From a virus, in IMG/VR virus record IMGVR_UViG_3300009488_000014, positions 1 to 33,411 of that record: DNA of 33,411 nt; one strand, written 5' to 3'. Within the stretch, counting starts at the first letter, position 1. Each line of letters opens with the position of its first letter. The notes below the pieces were generated by a model. It was not told the DNA's origin. It made no database searches and saw only the letters and a list, made by a program, of their open reading frames with translations. Positions 16,790-23,266 of this stretch are shown piece after piece. The position numbers were made by a program, and so were the translations under genes.

Positions 16790-16972
16790 ATGAAGCTAGA
16801 GAGAGCTATTAAAACCAGTAAAGATGCGAGGTTGGTATTTTTTCTCCAGGGTGGGACTGAATACGTTGATGCTCAGAAGCTAGGCATTGAGGCTTTAAAA
16901 CGTCTTATTGATTTGCGGTCAGGTAAAATTACTAACCCAGATATTCTATTACCGGGTGAGACAGAGGAATAA
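16790..16972 (+). CDS. First early gene, small unknown protein
   Basis: This 60-residue acidic protein has a beta-strand start (DARLVFFLQGGTEYVD) and a helix (QKLGIEALKRLIDL). GGGGG lies 7 bases before ATG 16790. It is the first gene after the early promoter, a place often used for host takeover or control proteins. I do not recognise the family. Confidence 0.6.
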   Translation: MKLERAIKTSKDARLVFFLQGGTEYVDAQKLGIEALKRLIDLRSGKITNPDILLPGETEE

Positions 16973-16986
16973 AAGAAGAGGATAAA

Positions 16987-17157
16987 ATGCCAACAAAGAA
17001 TAGCAAGGTCAGAGGTGTCAGGGTATTAGATAAGGATTACGCCCAGATAATGGAAAAGGCTACCCGCAAGGGTTGGACGTTCAATCGCTGGATGAACTGG
17101 GCGATTTCTATTGGCCTCCGAAGCCATAAAAAGAAGGAGAAGGAAGATGATTTATAA
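16987..17157 (+). CDS. Small ribbon-helix-helix-like DNA-binding protein
   Basis: This 56-residue protein, missed by length limits, begins KVRGVRVLDKDYAQIMEKA and continues with a helix-turn-helix-like second half (GWTFNRWMNWAI), then a Lys-rich tail. A basic strand followed by two helices fits a ribbon-helix-helix repressor of the Arc/MetJ type. It could act on the palindrome in the early promoter just upstream (inference). RBS GAAGAGGA. Confidence 0.6.
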   Translation: MPTKNSKVRGVRVLDKDYAQIMEKATRKGWTFNRWMNWAISIGLRSHKKKEKEDDL

Positions 17158-17326
17158 ATGTCCTAACCATAAGAGCATTACACTTAAAAAGGTTGAAGAT
17201 TATGAAGGTGCCTTGATATGCCCTTTATGTCCTGATATTTTTACAGTCATAGATGGGTGTTTATGTATTCTTGATGGTAATCGCTGGAAAGATGTTAAGA
17301 CTGATGAATATAAAGAGGTTAAGTAA
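17147..17326 (+). CDS. Small zinc-ribbon protein
   Basis: This 59-residue protein has YKCPNHK near the start, CPLC in the middle and two further Cys in GCLC, a zinc-ribbon pattern. I take ATG 17147, with GAAGGAGAAGG directly upstream and an overlap with the previous gene, rather than the upstream start at 17111. Function unknown. Confidence 0.6.
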   Translation: MIYKCPNHKSITLKKVEDYEGALICPLCPDIFTVIDGCLCILDGNRWKDVKTDEYKEVK

Positions 17327-17449
17327 ATGCCAGTAGCACATTGGCTCATAACGATAGGCTTTATCTTGATATTAAGTCTCACTCTAGGGATTAAAGATGC
17401 TTATAAGGAGACGAAGGAAGTAGATAATGCCACTCATAATAGAGATTGA
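17327..17449 (+). CDS. Small single-pass membrane protein
   Basis: This 40-residue product has one membrane helix (WLITIGFILILSLTLGI) followed by a charged cytoplasmic-looking tail. It starts directly after the previous stop and overlaps the next gene by 23 bases. Function unknown. Confidence 0.45.
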   Translation: MPVAHWLITIGFILILSLTLGIKDAYKETKEVDNATHNRD

Positions 17450-17645
17450 TAAAATCCAGACAGAGCTTCAGGAACTAGTTGGTGGTGAGATAGTCAAAGT
17501 CAAAATTGACAAAAGGCAGGAACGTGCCAGTCGACTTATCTGCACTGATAATAAGAATGTGCTTTATCTGAACCCGAGCAAAATCAGGAGTCAAAATACT
17601 CTCGACAGACACATTGATATAGCAAGAGAGGAATTGGGAAGGTAA
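17427..17645 (+). CDS. Small early protein, unknown
   Basis: This 72-residue protein has strands followed by Lys/Arg-rich helices (IVKVKIDKRQERASRLICTD, then TLDRHIDIAREELG). AAGGAAG precedes ATG 17427. No family is recognised. The basic centre could bind nucleic acid. Confidence 0.5.
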   Translation: MPLIIEIDKIQTELQELVGGEIVKVKIDKRQERASRLICTDNKNVLYLNPSKIRSQNTLDRHIDIAREELGR

Positions 17646-17650
17646 GTAGG

Positions 17651-17800
17651 ATGATACAAGTTTGTGAATACACCTTAAAATGTTGCCCTTGTTGTGGTAG
17701 CAGAAAAATAAAAGAACTTCCCAAACGGGATTTAAATGGCAACCACCAAGTTATATGTAAAAGGTGTTCAATCATCTTCATTATTCCCTGTGAGGATTAG
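17651..17800 (+). CDS. Small zinc-ribbon protein
   Basis: This 49-residue protein has CCPCCG near residue 11 and CKRC near 36, a four-cysteine zinc ribbon between short strands. It follows the previous gene by 5 bases, and the GTAGG next to ATG 17651 could help initiation. The overlapping frame that extends 17811 upstream to 17736 is not supported. Confidence 0.55.
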   Translation: MIQVCEYTLKCCPCCGSRKIKELPKRDLNGNHQVICKRCSIIFIIPCED

Positions 17801-17810
17801 GAGATATAAA

Positions 17811-17963
17811 ATGAACAATAAAGGATTACCCTGCCCGGTAAGAGAGAGACAGGGACGTTATCTACTCTGTCAAGAAGGGGAATGCTCAATCTGCCAGATA
17901 GAACTTGATAGACCAGCACTTAAACAAATTGATGACAAAAATTCAATGAATGATGCCCTATAA
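17811..17963 (+). CDS. Small Cys-rich protein, paralogue A
   Basis: This 50-residue protein has GLPCPVRERQGRYLLCQEGEC followed by SICQ, giving four cysteines. It is clearly related to the product at 18568 (same VRERQG and LCQEGEC core). RBS TAGGAG precedes ATG 17811. Probably binds zinc. Function unknown. Confidence 0.6.
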   Translation: MNNKGLPCPVRERQGRYLLCQEGECSICQIELDRPALKQIDDKNSMNDAL

Positions 17964-17994
17964 AAATGATTGAGGATGAAGAGGATTAAAGAAG

Positions 17995-18174
17995 ATGGGG
18001 ATGACGACTTTTGAGGTAGGCAGTCGTAGCCGGGCAGCCCGTGAAGGCGGCTGGCTGGGTCGGAGACGAAACTACCGTTGCCGGCAATGTGGGGAGAAAT
18101 TTAAGGTATATACTCGGAACCCACTGCCAGAAAAAGAAAGAATATGTTTATCTTGCCGAGGACAGAAGGAGTAA
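17995..18174 (+). CDS. Small basic zinc-finger protein
   Basis: This 59-residue protein has an Arg-rich N-terminus (SRSRAAREGGWLGRRRNYRC) and two CxxC pairs (CRQC and CLSC), so it probably folds as a zinc ribbon that binds nucleic acid. RBS AAAGAAG precedes ATG 17995. The frame that runs through it from 18041 is not the coding one here. Confidence 0.6.
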   Translation: MGMTTFEVGSRSRAAREGGWLGRRRNYRCRQCGEKFKVYTRNPLPEKERICLSCRGQKE

Positions 18175-18295
18175 TTATGCCATCAGCCAAACGGAATCCC
18201 TTAATAAGAGTATGCACCACACTATCTTCCTAACCCGTCGTCAAATCAACAAGATACTCAAGGAGAAGGAAGTAGATTTTAGCGAGGAGGAAGTA

Positions 18296-18571
18296 ATGGA
18301 ATATACAAAAGGAGAATGGGCTCTTAGGAAGCTAAAGGAGGATGTGTTTGGTCTTTTGTACGGGGATGATACCAATGATGGTTTTGACTTTGGTATAGAT
18401 TTAAGTCCATCTCAAATAATAGAACTCGTTGATTTTATCTTTGATGGTACACCTGTATTCAAGTCAGCCCCAAAGTTATATGAGGCACTCAAGGAGGCAC
18501 TAGAAAAGAGTCACAACCCCGAAGTTGAAAAGATACTAATGGCAGCCCTAGCCGAAGCGGAGGATAAATGA
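18296..18571 (+). CDS. Small KGEW...LYEALKEALE phage protein
   Basis: This 91-residue protein starts MEYTKGEW and ends SAPKLYEALKEALE plus a helical tail, a pattern found in many unrelated phages. I choose ATG 18296 because GAGGAGGAAG lies just before it. The same frame is open further upstream, with ATG 18212 as an alternative that would add RRQINKILKEKEVDF. Function unknown. It overlaps the next start by 4 bases (ATGA-type). Confidence 0.65.
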   Translation: MEYTKGEWALRKLKEDVFGLLYGDDTNDGFDFGIDLSPSQIIELVDFIFDGTPVFKSAPKLYEALKEALEKSHNPEVEKILMAALAEAEDK

Positions 18572-18738
18572 ACCATAAAGGACAACCCTGCTCGGTAAGA
18601 GAGAGACAGGGAAAATATAAGCTCTGCCAGGAAGGTGAATGTGAGCTGTGTAATATAAGTATAGAGATGTATACGATAGGGGAGAAGCAGCTTGACCATC
18701 TCAGGGCAATGAAGGAAGCCTATAAAGGGAGGAAATGA
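18568..18738 (+). CDS. Small Cys-rich protein, paralogue B
   Basis: This 56-residue protein has GQPCSVRERQGKYKLCQEGEC followed by ELCN, matching the product at 17811 over its first 30 residues. It then has its own helical tail (EKQLDHLRAMKEAY). The DNA of the two genes shares a 20-base identical stretch around the VRERQG codons, so this is a recent duplication. Function unknown. Confidence 0.6.
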   Translation: MNHKGQPCSVRERQGKYKLCQEGECELCNISIEMYTIGEKQLDHLRAMKEAYKGRK

Positions 18739-18759
18739 CTACTCAAATAATAAGAGGAT

Positions 18760-18945
18760 GTGGGGAAGGCAAGAGATATATTCCCGGCACTTAAAGAAGT
18801 CTGCAAGAAAGGAAGTTTGGGTGATTTTATAATGATATGTAAATTATGCGGCTGTACTATGTATAAAGGGATGAAGGGATTAGGTCCCCGGATATGGGTC
18901 TGTTCCGATCCTGTTTGTGGACATCTTCAGGTAGAGGGGAAATAA
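18760..18945 (+). CDS. Small zinc-ribbon protein
   Basis: This protein has up to 61 residues, with CKLCGC and, 17 residues on, CSDPVCG, a zinc ribbon. GTG 18760 has AGAGGA upstream. ATG 18832 would keep only the ribbon (37 residues) and is also possible. Short competing frames at 18735 and 18758 make the start uncertain. Function unknown. Confidence 0.5.
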   Translation: MGKARDIFPALKEVCKKGSLGDFIMICKLCGCTMYKGMKGLGPRIWVCSDPVCGHLQVEGK

Positions 18946-18946
18946 T

Positions 18947-19111
18947 ATGACAGTATTAGCTTGGATAATTTTAGTATTAATGGGAATAGAACTTTTGGTT
19001 CTACCTTTTAGTGCTGGTAAAACAATCGTAAAAACCCCAACTTTGATATGCTGTAATCTTATTATATTTATAGTTATCGGCACTTTCGTAGCATTATATT
19101 TATTTAGCTAG
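18947..19111 (+). CDS. Small two-helix membrane protein
   Basis: This 54-residue protein has two membrane helices (LAWIILVLMGIELLVL and LICCNLIIFIVIGTFVAL) with a short positive loop. It is too short for length-limited gene callers. RBS GAGGGGA precedes ATG 18947. It lies among zinc ribbons and has no recognised family. Confidence 0.45.
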   Translation: MTVLAWIILVLMGIELLVLPFSAGKTIVKTPTLICCNLIIFIVIGTFVALYLFS

Positions 19112-19119
19112 AGAATAAA

Positions 19120-19290
19120 ATGCTCATACAATGCGCCTGGTGTAATAGGGATTTAGGGGAGAAAGAACCCCTAAAAGATAAATCAACTACTCATACTATC
19201 TGCCAGGAATGTTCAGATAAATACTTTACCGGTAAATCATTCAAAAATCCAGAACGCGCTGTTATGGATGCAGCAATTAAAAAGGAGTAA
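19120..19290 (+). CDS. Small zinc-ribbon protein
   Basis: This 56-residue protein has CAWCNRDLG near the start and TTHTICQECSDKYF, the common CxxC...H-x-I-C-x-E-C arrangement of phage zinc ribbons. RBS AGAGAA before ATG 19120. It precedes the nuclease gene by 2 bases. Function unknown. Confidence 0.6.
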   Translation: MLIQCAWCNRDLGEKEPLKDKSTTHTICQECSDKYFTGKSFKNPERAVMDAAIKKE

Positions 19291-19292
19291 TT

Positions 19293-19952
19293 ATGACAGA
19301 TAAAGGAACTTGTAAGAAATCTAAGGCACACGTAATCTACAAGCTGGAGGATGGGACTAAAATTCCTGGTGTCACAACGGTTCTCGGAATATTGAACAAG
19401 CCAGCCCTCGTTATATGGGCTAATAAACTTGGCCTTCAGGGTATAGATAGTTCAAAGTACCGAGACGAAATGGCTAGTATTGGTACTCTTGCTCACCAGA
19501 TGATAGTTGACTACTTCAATGAGATTGAGACAGACACAAGCGACTATTCCATAAACCAAATAGAACTGGCCGAGAACTGTCTTTTATCGTTTTGGGAGTG
19601 GGAAAAGGGACATAAAATAAAGGTCATTATGGCAGAGAAACAGATGGTCTCTGCTAATTACGGCTTTGGGGGAACGATAGATTGCTTCTGTGAACTTGAT
19701 GACCGACCAACCCTACTTGACTTCAAGACTGGCAAGGCAATATACCCTGAGATGCTTTACCAACTGGCTGCATATAATCAATTACTCTTCGAAGCTGGCT
19801 ATCCCCTTAATATGAATAGAATACTCCGCATAGGCAGGGATGAGAGTGAAGGGTTTGAAGAAAGGCTGATTACCGATACATCTAAACACTTTGAATTATT
19901 CAAACATTGCCTAGCAATCTATCATCTACAAAAAGAGATAGGAAGGAATTAA
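19293..19952 (+). CDS. PD-(D/E)XK exonuclease (RecB/Cas4-like)
   Basis: This 219-residue nuclease carries the family motifs: GVTTVL early on, GTLAHQ with His68, Glu115, GFGGTID with Asp130, LDFKTGK with Asp143 and Lys145, and QLAAYN (Gln157 to Tyr161). RecB-like phage nucleases process DNA ends for recombination or replication. It lies one codon before an OB-fold protein, the usual exonuclease plus ssDNA-binding pairing. RBS AAAGGAG precedes ATG 19293. It is not next to cas genes, so a phage recombination role is more likely than a CRISPR one. Confidence 0.85.
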   Translation: MTDKGTCKKSKAHVIYKLEDGTKIPGVTTVLGILNKPALVIWANKLGLQGIDSSKYRDEMASIGTLAHQMIVDYFNEIETDTSDYSINQIELAENCLLSFWEWEKGHKIKVIMAEKQMVSANYGFGGTIDCFCELDDRPTLLDFKTGKAIYPEMLYQLAAYNQLLFEAGYPLNMNRILRIGRDESEGFEERLITDTSKHFELFKHCLAIYHLQKEIGRN

Positions 19953-20600
19953 ATGCAAAAGATAAAAGTAGCGGACATAAAAATCAAGACCGGGACCGGT
20001 GAAAAGGGAGACTGGACTAATACTACTATCATTGATGATAAGGGTGGCAGATTTAGTAGCTTTGACAAAAAATTATCTAAATTAAACAAGGGAGCTTTGA
20101 TAGAGGCTGAGATAGTTATTGATGGTAAGTATAATAACATCAAGGAATGGAAACTCTTAGAGGAAGGAACAGTACCGGTGGCATCCACAGTCCCTCAGAT
20201 GAATAAAGAGGACTGGGCTAAGAAGGATGCGATACAATCACTTAGTATTGAAGCTCAGACAGCGGTTAAGGCTCTCCTTTTATTAGCTAGTAGTTGTCCG
20301 GTAGAAGAGGGGCTTGCTCATACAGCAGTAGAGAAGGCACTTAAATGGTGCATTGACCGGATAGACCGGACTATGGTACCGGCACCGGTGACAAAAACGA
20401 AGACTACGAAAGTCAAGGATGAGAAAGTCAAGGATGATTCCCCCGTCAAAGATGCCGGTGATTTACTGACTCGCTGCCAGAAAATCGGAGTAACAAGAGC
20501 TCGTATCCTTGAGTTAGAAGGTGTCAGTGACATCAACCAAATTGCCGACCTTGATGCAGCGTGGGGTGATGCTCAAGCCGATGTTTGGCTGGAAAAGTAA
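19953..20600 (+). CDS. OB-fold ssDNA-binding-type protein with C-terminal helical domain
   Basis: This 215-residue protein has an OB-fold-like N-terminus (KIKVADIKIKTGTGEKGDW, FSSFDKKLSKLNKGALIEAE, then NNIKEWKLL). A Thr/Lys/Val-rich linker follows at 140-165. The C-terminal helices (ARILELEGVSDINQIADLD) resemble a helix-hairpin-helix. The position directly after the nuclease and the fold fit a single-strand binding or annealing partner. Its ATG lies just after the nuclease stop. Confidence 0.65.
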   Translation: MQKIKVADIKIKTGTGEKGDWTNTTIIDDKGGRFSSFDKKLSKLNKGALIEAEIVIDGKYNNIKEWKLLEEGTVPVASTVPQMNKEDWAKKDAIQSLSIEAQTAVKALLLLASSCPVEEGLAHTAVEKALKWCIDRIDRTMVPAPVTKTKTTKVKDEKVKDDSPVKDAGDLLTRCQKIGVTRARILELEGVSDINQIADLDAAWGDAQADVWLEK

Positions 20601-20601
20601 A

Positions 20602-20729
20602 ATGAAACCAACAGAAGAACAATTAAAGTGGCTTTTTGAACTAGGGGCTACACAGAAGATTACACGGCTTCTGCAGACGACCCTGCCCTAGCTCTATTCT
20701 GGGCAATCTATAAGGTTTTAGTAAAATGA
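20602..20729 (+). pseudogene. Small gene with a -1 frameshift
   Basis: ATG 20602 opens MKPTEEQLKWLFELG, but this frame meets TAG after 29 codons. The -1 frame from about 20640 continues with YTEDYTASADDPALALFWAIYK and ends at TGA 20727-20729, overlapping the next ATG as ATGA. Together they read as one normal protein of about 42 residues. The break lies at a run of four G (about 20644-20647). It may be a real decay, a sequencing error or a recoding site. Confidence 0.55.
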
Positions 20730-21058
20730 GAAAAACCCGCATACCAAAGAGGTCAAAGAAACAAATCAGAAGAGAGAAAGGTCTTGCAAAGTTAAGAGAC
20801 CATCTTATCTTGAATCGTGCTAAAGGAAGATGCGAACTCCCCGGGTGTTTGAGCCAGTTCCTCTTACAGGAGCATCATATAGTCTTCAGAAGCCGTAGAA
20901 GGGACGACACGGCTCAAAATATAATGATTGGGTGCTTTGAGTGCCACGACCACTATAAATACCCTCTATCCGGACTCCCTATCTCAGTGGAAGAGGCTCT
21001 TAATTTGATTAAAGAGAGGAATCTTAAATATAATATTGACCCAGAGTTACATTTTTAG
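20726..21058 (+). CDS. HNH endonuclease
   Basis: This 110-residue protein has the HNH core: Cys36 and Cys41 (CELPGC), the His pair H50-H51, Asn65 (QNIMIGC) and Cys70/Cys73 with His74 (CFECHDH), so the zinc site and catalytic His are present. The Arg/Lys-rich N-terminus would bind DNA. In this early module it is more likely to act in recombination or replication than beside a terminase, where similar proteins assist packaging. RBS is weak, coupled by ATGA overlap. Confidence 0.8.
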   Translation: MRKTRIPKRSKKQIRREKGLAKLRDHLILNRAKGRCELPGCLSQFLLQEHHIVFRSRRRDDTAQNIMIGCFECHDHYKYPLSGLPISVEEALNLIKERNLKYNIDPELHF

Positions 21059-21069
21059 AGGAGGTTAAA

Positions 21070-21294
21070 ATGGCTTTACTGAGTAAAATTTTAGTAGACG
21101 CAACTGGCTTGACAGAGGAGGAAATAAAAGCAAAACTCCTCAAGCTTATACCAAAAGAAAAATACCAAAGAATCAAGGGAAGGAATAAGGGCTATAATCT
21201 CTGGGACAATCCTTATGGGGAAAAGAGCTGGGGATTTTTAACAGATTGCCTAGGTTCTGACCCCGATAGATTAATTAGTATCTTAAAAACTTAA
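21070..21294 (+). CDS. Small helical protein, unknown
   Basis: This 74-residue protein has LTEEEIKAKLLKLIPKEKYQRI and KGYNLWDNPYG, then a helical end. RBS GAGGAGG precedes ATG 21070. It is the last gene before the long non-coding stretch at 21295-21696. The family is not recognised. Confidence 0.55.
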   Translation: MALLSKILVDATGLTEEEIKAKLLKLIPKEKYQRIKGRNKGYNLWDNPYGEKSWGFLTDCLGSDPDRLISILKT

Positions 21295-21305
21295 TATAGC
21301 TTACT

Positions 21306-21678
21306 AACTGGGGTACACAAAGTGAATACTGTAGGTGCTGACCAGCCCCAGTTTTTAAGGCTTGCTGGTATCTTCGTGACCTTTGGCAAGGGTGGGTCTG
21401 TAATCTGCTCTGGGAGCATCCTAAGTCCACAACAGCCAGCCACTGTGCGGGGAATACAGGGAAGAGCCAGCAAGTAACCTGCCAGTTACCCGAAGGGGTA
21501 TTGAGTGTCGGGGTTAGTGCTCTTAGAATGCATCTCATTTAGAGACCCATTCGGCTGGAACGAACACGCTGGCAGGGTATATGGTTAGGGAGTGGGTACG
21601 ACAGAAACTAAGTGGGATACCCTCCACAAAAGTTAAGGATTTGCCGACCACAAATTCAATCTCTGCCCACTCCCAACC
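21306..21678 (+). ncRNA. Unrecognised large structured RNA
   Basis: The 402-base stretch between genes has no credible ORF but holds three closed domains. P1: 21306-21313 with 21346-21353 (8 bp, then five T). P2: 21361-21368 with 21467-21474 (8 bp), enclosing hairpins 21380-83/21388-91, 21407-10/21414-17 and 21432-35/21443-46. P3: 21478-21485 with 21569-21576 (8 bp), enclosing 21487-91/21496-500 and 21533-36/21542-45. P4: 21583-86 plus 21588-96 with 21666-78 (13 bp, one bulged A), enclosing 21612-15/21624-27 and 21638-43/21651-56. P2 to P4 lie head to tail with only a few bases between. I cannot match it to RNase P, tmRNA, SRP RNA or group I/II introns. P1 with its T-run could also end the upstream message. 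Confidence 0.7.
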
Positions 21679-21696
21679 GCCAAGAAGGGGGAAGAT

Positions 21697-21801
21697 ATGA
21701 ATAAAACAACGGAGGTAATATTACTAATATCCCTGGGGATTATATCGAGCGGTATTGTCAGTATAATAATTCTATTAGCAGCTATATTGTATGAAATCTA
21801 A
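21697..21801 (+). CDS. Very small membrane protein
   Basis: This 34-residue product is one hydrophobic helix (VILLISLGIISSGIVSIIIL). AAGGGGGAAG stands just before ATG 21697 and it is the first gene after the structured RNA. Function unknown. Confidence 0.45.
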   Translation: MNKTTEVILLISLGIISSGIVSIIILLAAILYEI

Positions 21802-21814
21802 AATGTAGGTTGAA

Positions 21815-21934
21815 ATGATAAGAGTAATCTGTATAATAATAGGTGGCTTGTTTTATATTATATTTCTAATTAGTTACCCCTTGTTTCTTTTTGGGGGGAA
21901 ATTTCTTGACTGGGTATTTAGGAGTTTGAAGTGA
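21815..21934 (+). CDS. Very small membrane protein
   Basis: This 39-residue product has one long hydrophobic segment (VICIIIGGLFYIIFLISYPL) and a short basic tail. Its stop overlaps the GTG start of the next gene (GTGA). The RBS is weak (GTAGGTTG). Function unknown. Confidence 0.4.
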   Translation: MIRVICIIIGGLFYIIFLISYPLFLFGGKFLDWVFRSLK

Positions 21935-22149
21935 ATGAATTGTTTGAAGTTTACGCACTAGGTTTTGTTTGCACTTCTGTTTGCTCAAATCTCTCTATAG
22001 AAGAGACAACAATTAGGCTCAATAGACAAGAGCCAACTGGTATAAGTAGTAATTGGAAACTTAGCAAGGATAATTTTAAAGATGGTTCGCTTAATCCTCA
22101 TCCTTGTGAAAGAAACCCTAAATGTAAACATTACTTATTTAATTGCTAG
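21931..22149 (+). CDS. Small conserved phage protein, Cys-rich C-terminus
   Basis: This 72-residue protein begins NELFEVYALGFVCTSVC, has ETTIRLNRQEPTGISSNW in the middle and ends PHPCERNPKCKHYLFNC. This compact pattern (early strand, P-T-G turn, C-terminal Cys/His cluster) recurs in phage and metagenome proteins of unknown role. Start is GTG 21931 with AGGAG upstream, overlapping the previous stop. It may bind zinc through the C-terminal Cys/His residues. Confidence 0.65.
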   Translation: MNELFEVYALGFVCTSVCSNLSIEETTIRLNRQEPTGISSNWKLSKDNFKDGSLNPHPCERNPKCKHYLFNC

Positions 22150-22158
22150 GAGGTTGAT

Positions 22159-22503
22159 ATGACTTATAAAGATGTAATGAAAAGAATAAATTATGCCGCC
22201 GTCCTTCTCATAAACCAAGTTGAGGATGCTGAAGGCAATAAGGGAAAGGGTAAAAAAGCTTGGGAAAGTTTTTGGAAGAGGTTTGAAGAAATCAAAGCAG
22301 GCAACTACACCCTTAAAGAGTTAGTAGAAATAGCAGAGAAGGCTAAAGATACTCGGTTAGCAGTAGTAGATAAAGACCAGAGTTTGCCCGAAAATCCAAA
22401 CAATGAACTTTCTCGTTATGATGATGCAGTAATAGGCTATGGGGTATATGATACAGCTCAACAAGATATGTTCAATGCTGGCTGGATAAAGGAAAGTAAA
22501 TGA
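22159..22503 (+). CDS. Helical protein, unknown
   Basis: This 114-residue protein is mostly helical and charged (DVMKRINYAAVLLINQVEDA, then AWESFWKRFEEIKAGNYT, LKELVEIAEKAKD) with a C-terminal segment IGYGVYDTAQQDM. AGGAGG lies before ATG 22159. No family is recognised. Confidence 0.55.
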   Translation: MTYKDVMKRINYAAVLLINQVEDAEGNKGKGKKAWESFWKRFEEIKAGNYTLKELVEIAEKAKDTRLAVVDKDQSLPENPNNELSRYDDAVIGYGVYDTAQQDMFNAGWIKESK

Positions 22504-22504
22504 T

Positions 22505-22702
22505 ATGGTGAATGGAATAAAAGTTTATAAAACAACTAAAGAGGCTCTGTGTAATCCTCGTCTTTTTGATAGTTTGTGTCAATGTCAATGCGGAGCTATT
22601 TGGTGGCTTAATAGTTCTCAAAACTGTCCAGTCTGTGGTAATAGTAGGTACAATCTATTAGGGGAGGGTGAAACGGGGGATACTGGGGGGCAGAGAGAAT
22701 GA
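22505..22702 (+). CDS. Small zinc-ribbon protein
   Basis: This 65-residue protein has CQCQCG and, 15 residues on, CPVCG, a zinc ribbon, followed by a Gly/Glu-rich tail. It starts 1 base after the previous stop. Function unknown. Confidence 0.55.
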   Translation: MVNGIKVYKTTKEALCNPRLFDSLCQCQCGAIWWLNSSQNCPVCGNSRYNLLGEGETGDTGGQRE

Positions 22703-22743
22703 GTAAGGAAAGTAAATAGACTATATTCTAAAGGAGGTGAAGG

Positions 22744-22938
22744 ATGAAAAGTATAACTATAGAAAGCTGTTCTCAATGTCCGCATTATAGGAAACTGTCT
22801 GATAGAGAAATGGAAATTCATTGGTGTAGAAAACTAAATAAACGATTAGAATGGGGTGGGTCTATATTTAGGATGTTTGAGATACCAAAAGAATGTCCAT
22901 TAGTAGAAGCGACTTTTAAGACAGGTAAAGGAAAGTAA
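22744..22938 (+). CDS. Small Cys-rich protein ending in IPKECPL
   Basis: This 64-residue protein has SCSQCPHYR near the start, WCRK in the middle and IPKECPLV near the end. This Cys-x2-Cys ... Cys ... IP-x-x-CPL pattern is frequent in small phage proteins and fits a zinc site. Strong RBS AAGGAGGTG precedes ATG 22744. Confidence 0.65.
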   Translation: MKSITIESCSQCPHYRKLSDREMEIHWCRKLNKRLEWGGSIFRMFEIPKECPLVEATFKTGKGK

Positions 22939-23081
22939 ATGAAAAAGCTAACCATAGTGCAGCAAAAGCACAAATTATTGCCCGTCTGTTTTGGGAGCAT
23001 ATAATAAAAAAATACAATTTATCATTTGATAGTGGTCATTTCATCAAAGGTAATAGTATTTACAAACGAGAACTTAATTAA
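22939..23081 (+). pseudogene. Small gene apparently broken by a frameshift
   Basis: ATG 22939 follows the previous stop at once but its frame ends after 21 codons. The -1 frame is open from 22929 to TAA 23079-23081 and reads like a real protein (KAQIIARLFWEHIIKKYN, then SGHFIKGNSIYKRELN), but it has no ATG, GTG or TTG start. The simplest view is one small gene with a frame shift near its 5' end. Confidence 0.35.
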
Positions 23082-23092
23082 GAGAGAGTATA

Positions 23093-23257
23093 ATGACAAT
23101 ATCACAAGAGATGGCAAGGAAGATAAGGAAGTTATATCCTAACGATTGTAAGATTGTTAAGATAAAAATGCTCTATGGGAGAGAAGTCGGAAAGTATATA
23201 AGGGAGATAGAAGAAGCCCATAATAAAACGGCAAAAAGTAAATTGCATTTTCCGTAG
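23093..23257 (+). CDS. Small basic protein, unknown
   Basis: This 54-residue Lys/Arg-rich protein has two helices (SQEMARKIRKLYP and GKYIREIEEAHNK). GAGAGAG lies upstream of ATG 23093. It ends 9 bases before the secreted beta-helix gene. It could bind nucleic acid, but the family is not recognised. Confidence 0.45.
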   Translation: MTISQEMARKIRKLYPNDCKIVKIKMLYGREVGKYIREIEEAHNKTAKSKLHFP

Positions 23258-23266
23258 GAGGTTAAT

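Noticed and set aside
18041-18571. Long 176-residue ORF beginning at 18041
   Set aside because: Its first part overlaps the convincing zinc-finger gene 17995-18174 in another frame. The protein pattern and RBS support the start at 18296.
19293-19952. Cas4 of a CRISPR system
   Set aside because: There are no repeats or other cas genes, the four-cysteine cluster of Cas4 is not visible, and the OB-fold partner points to phage recombination.
21291-21538. Minus-strand ORFs of 60-87 residues over the structured RNA
   Set aside because: They have no good RBS, no recognisable protein pattern and lie opposite a region with strong paired helices. All other genes are on the plus strand.
21440-21680. 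Group I or group II intron in the non-coding region
   Set aside because: GTGCG and CAGAAACTAA resemble parts of intron signals, but domain V of group II and the paired P7/P3 core of group I could not be found, and there is no split gene around it.
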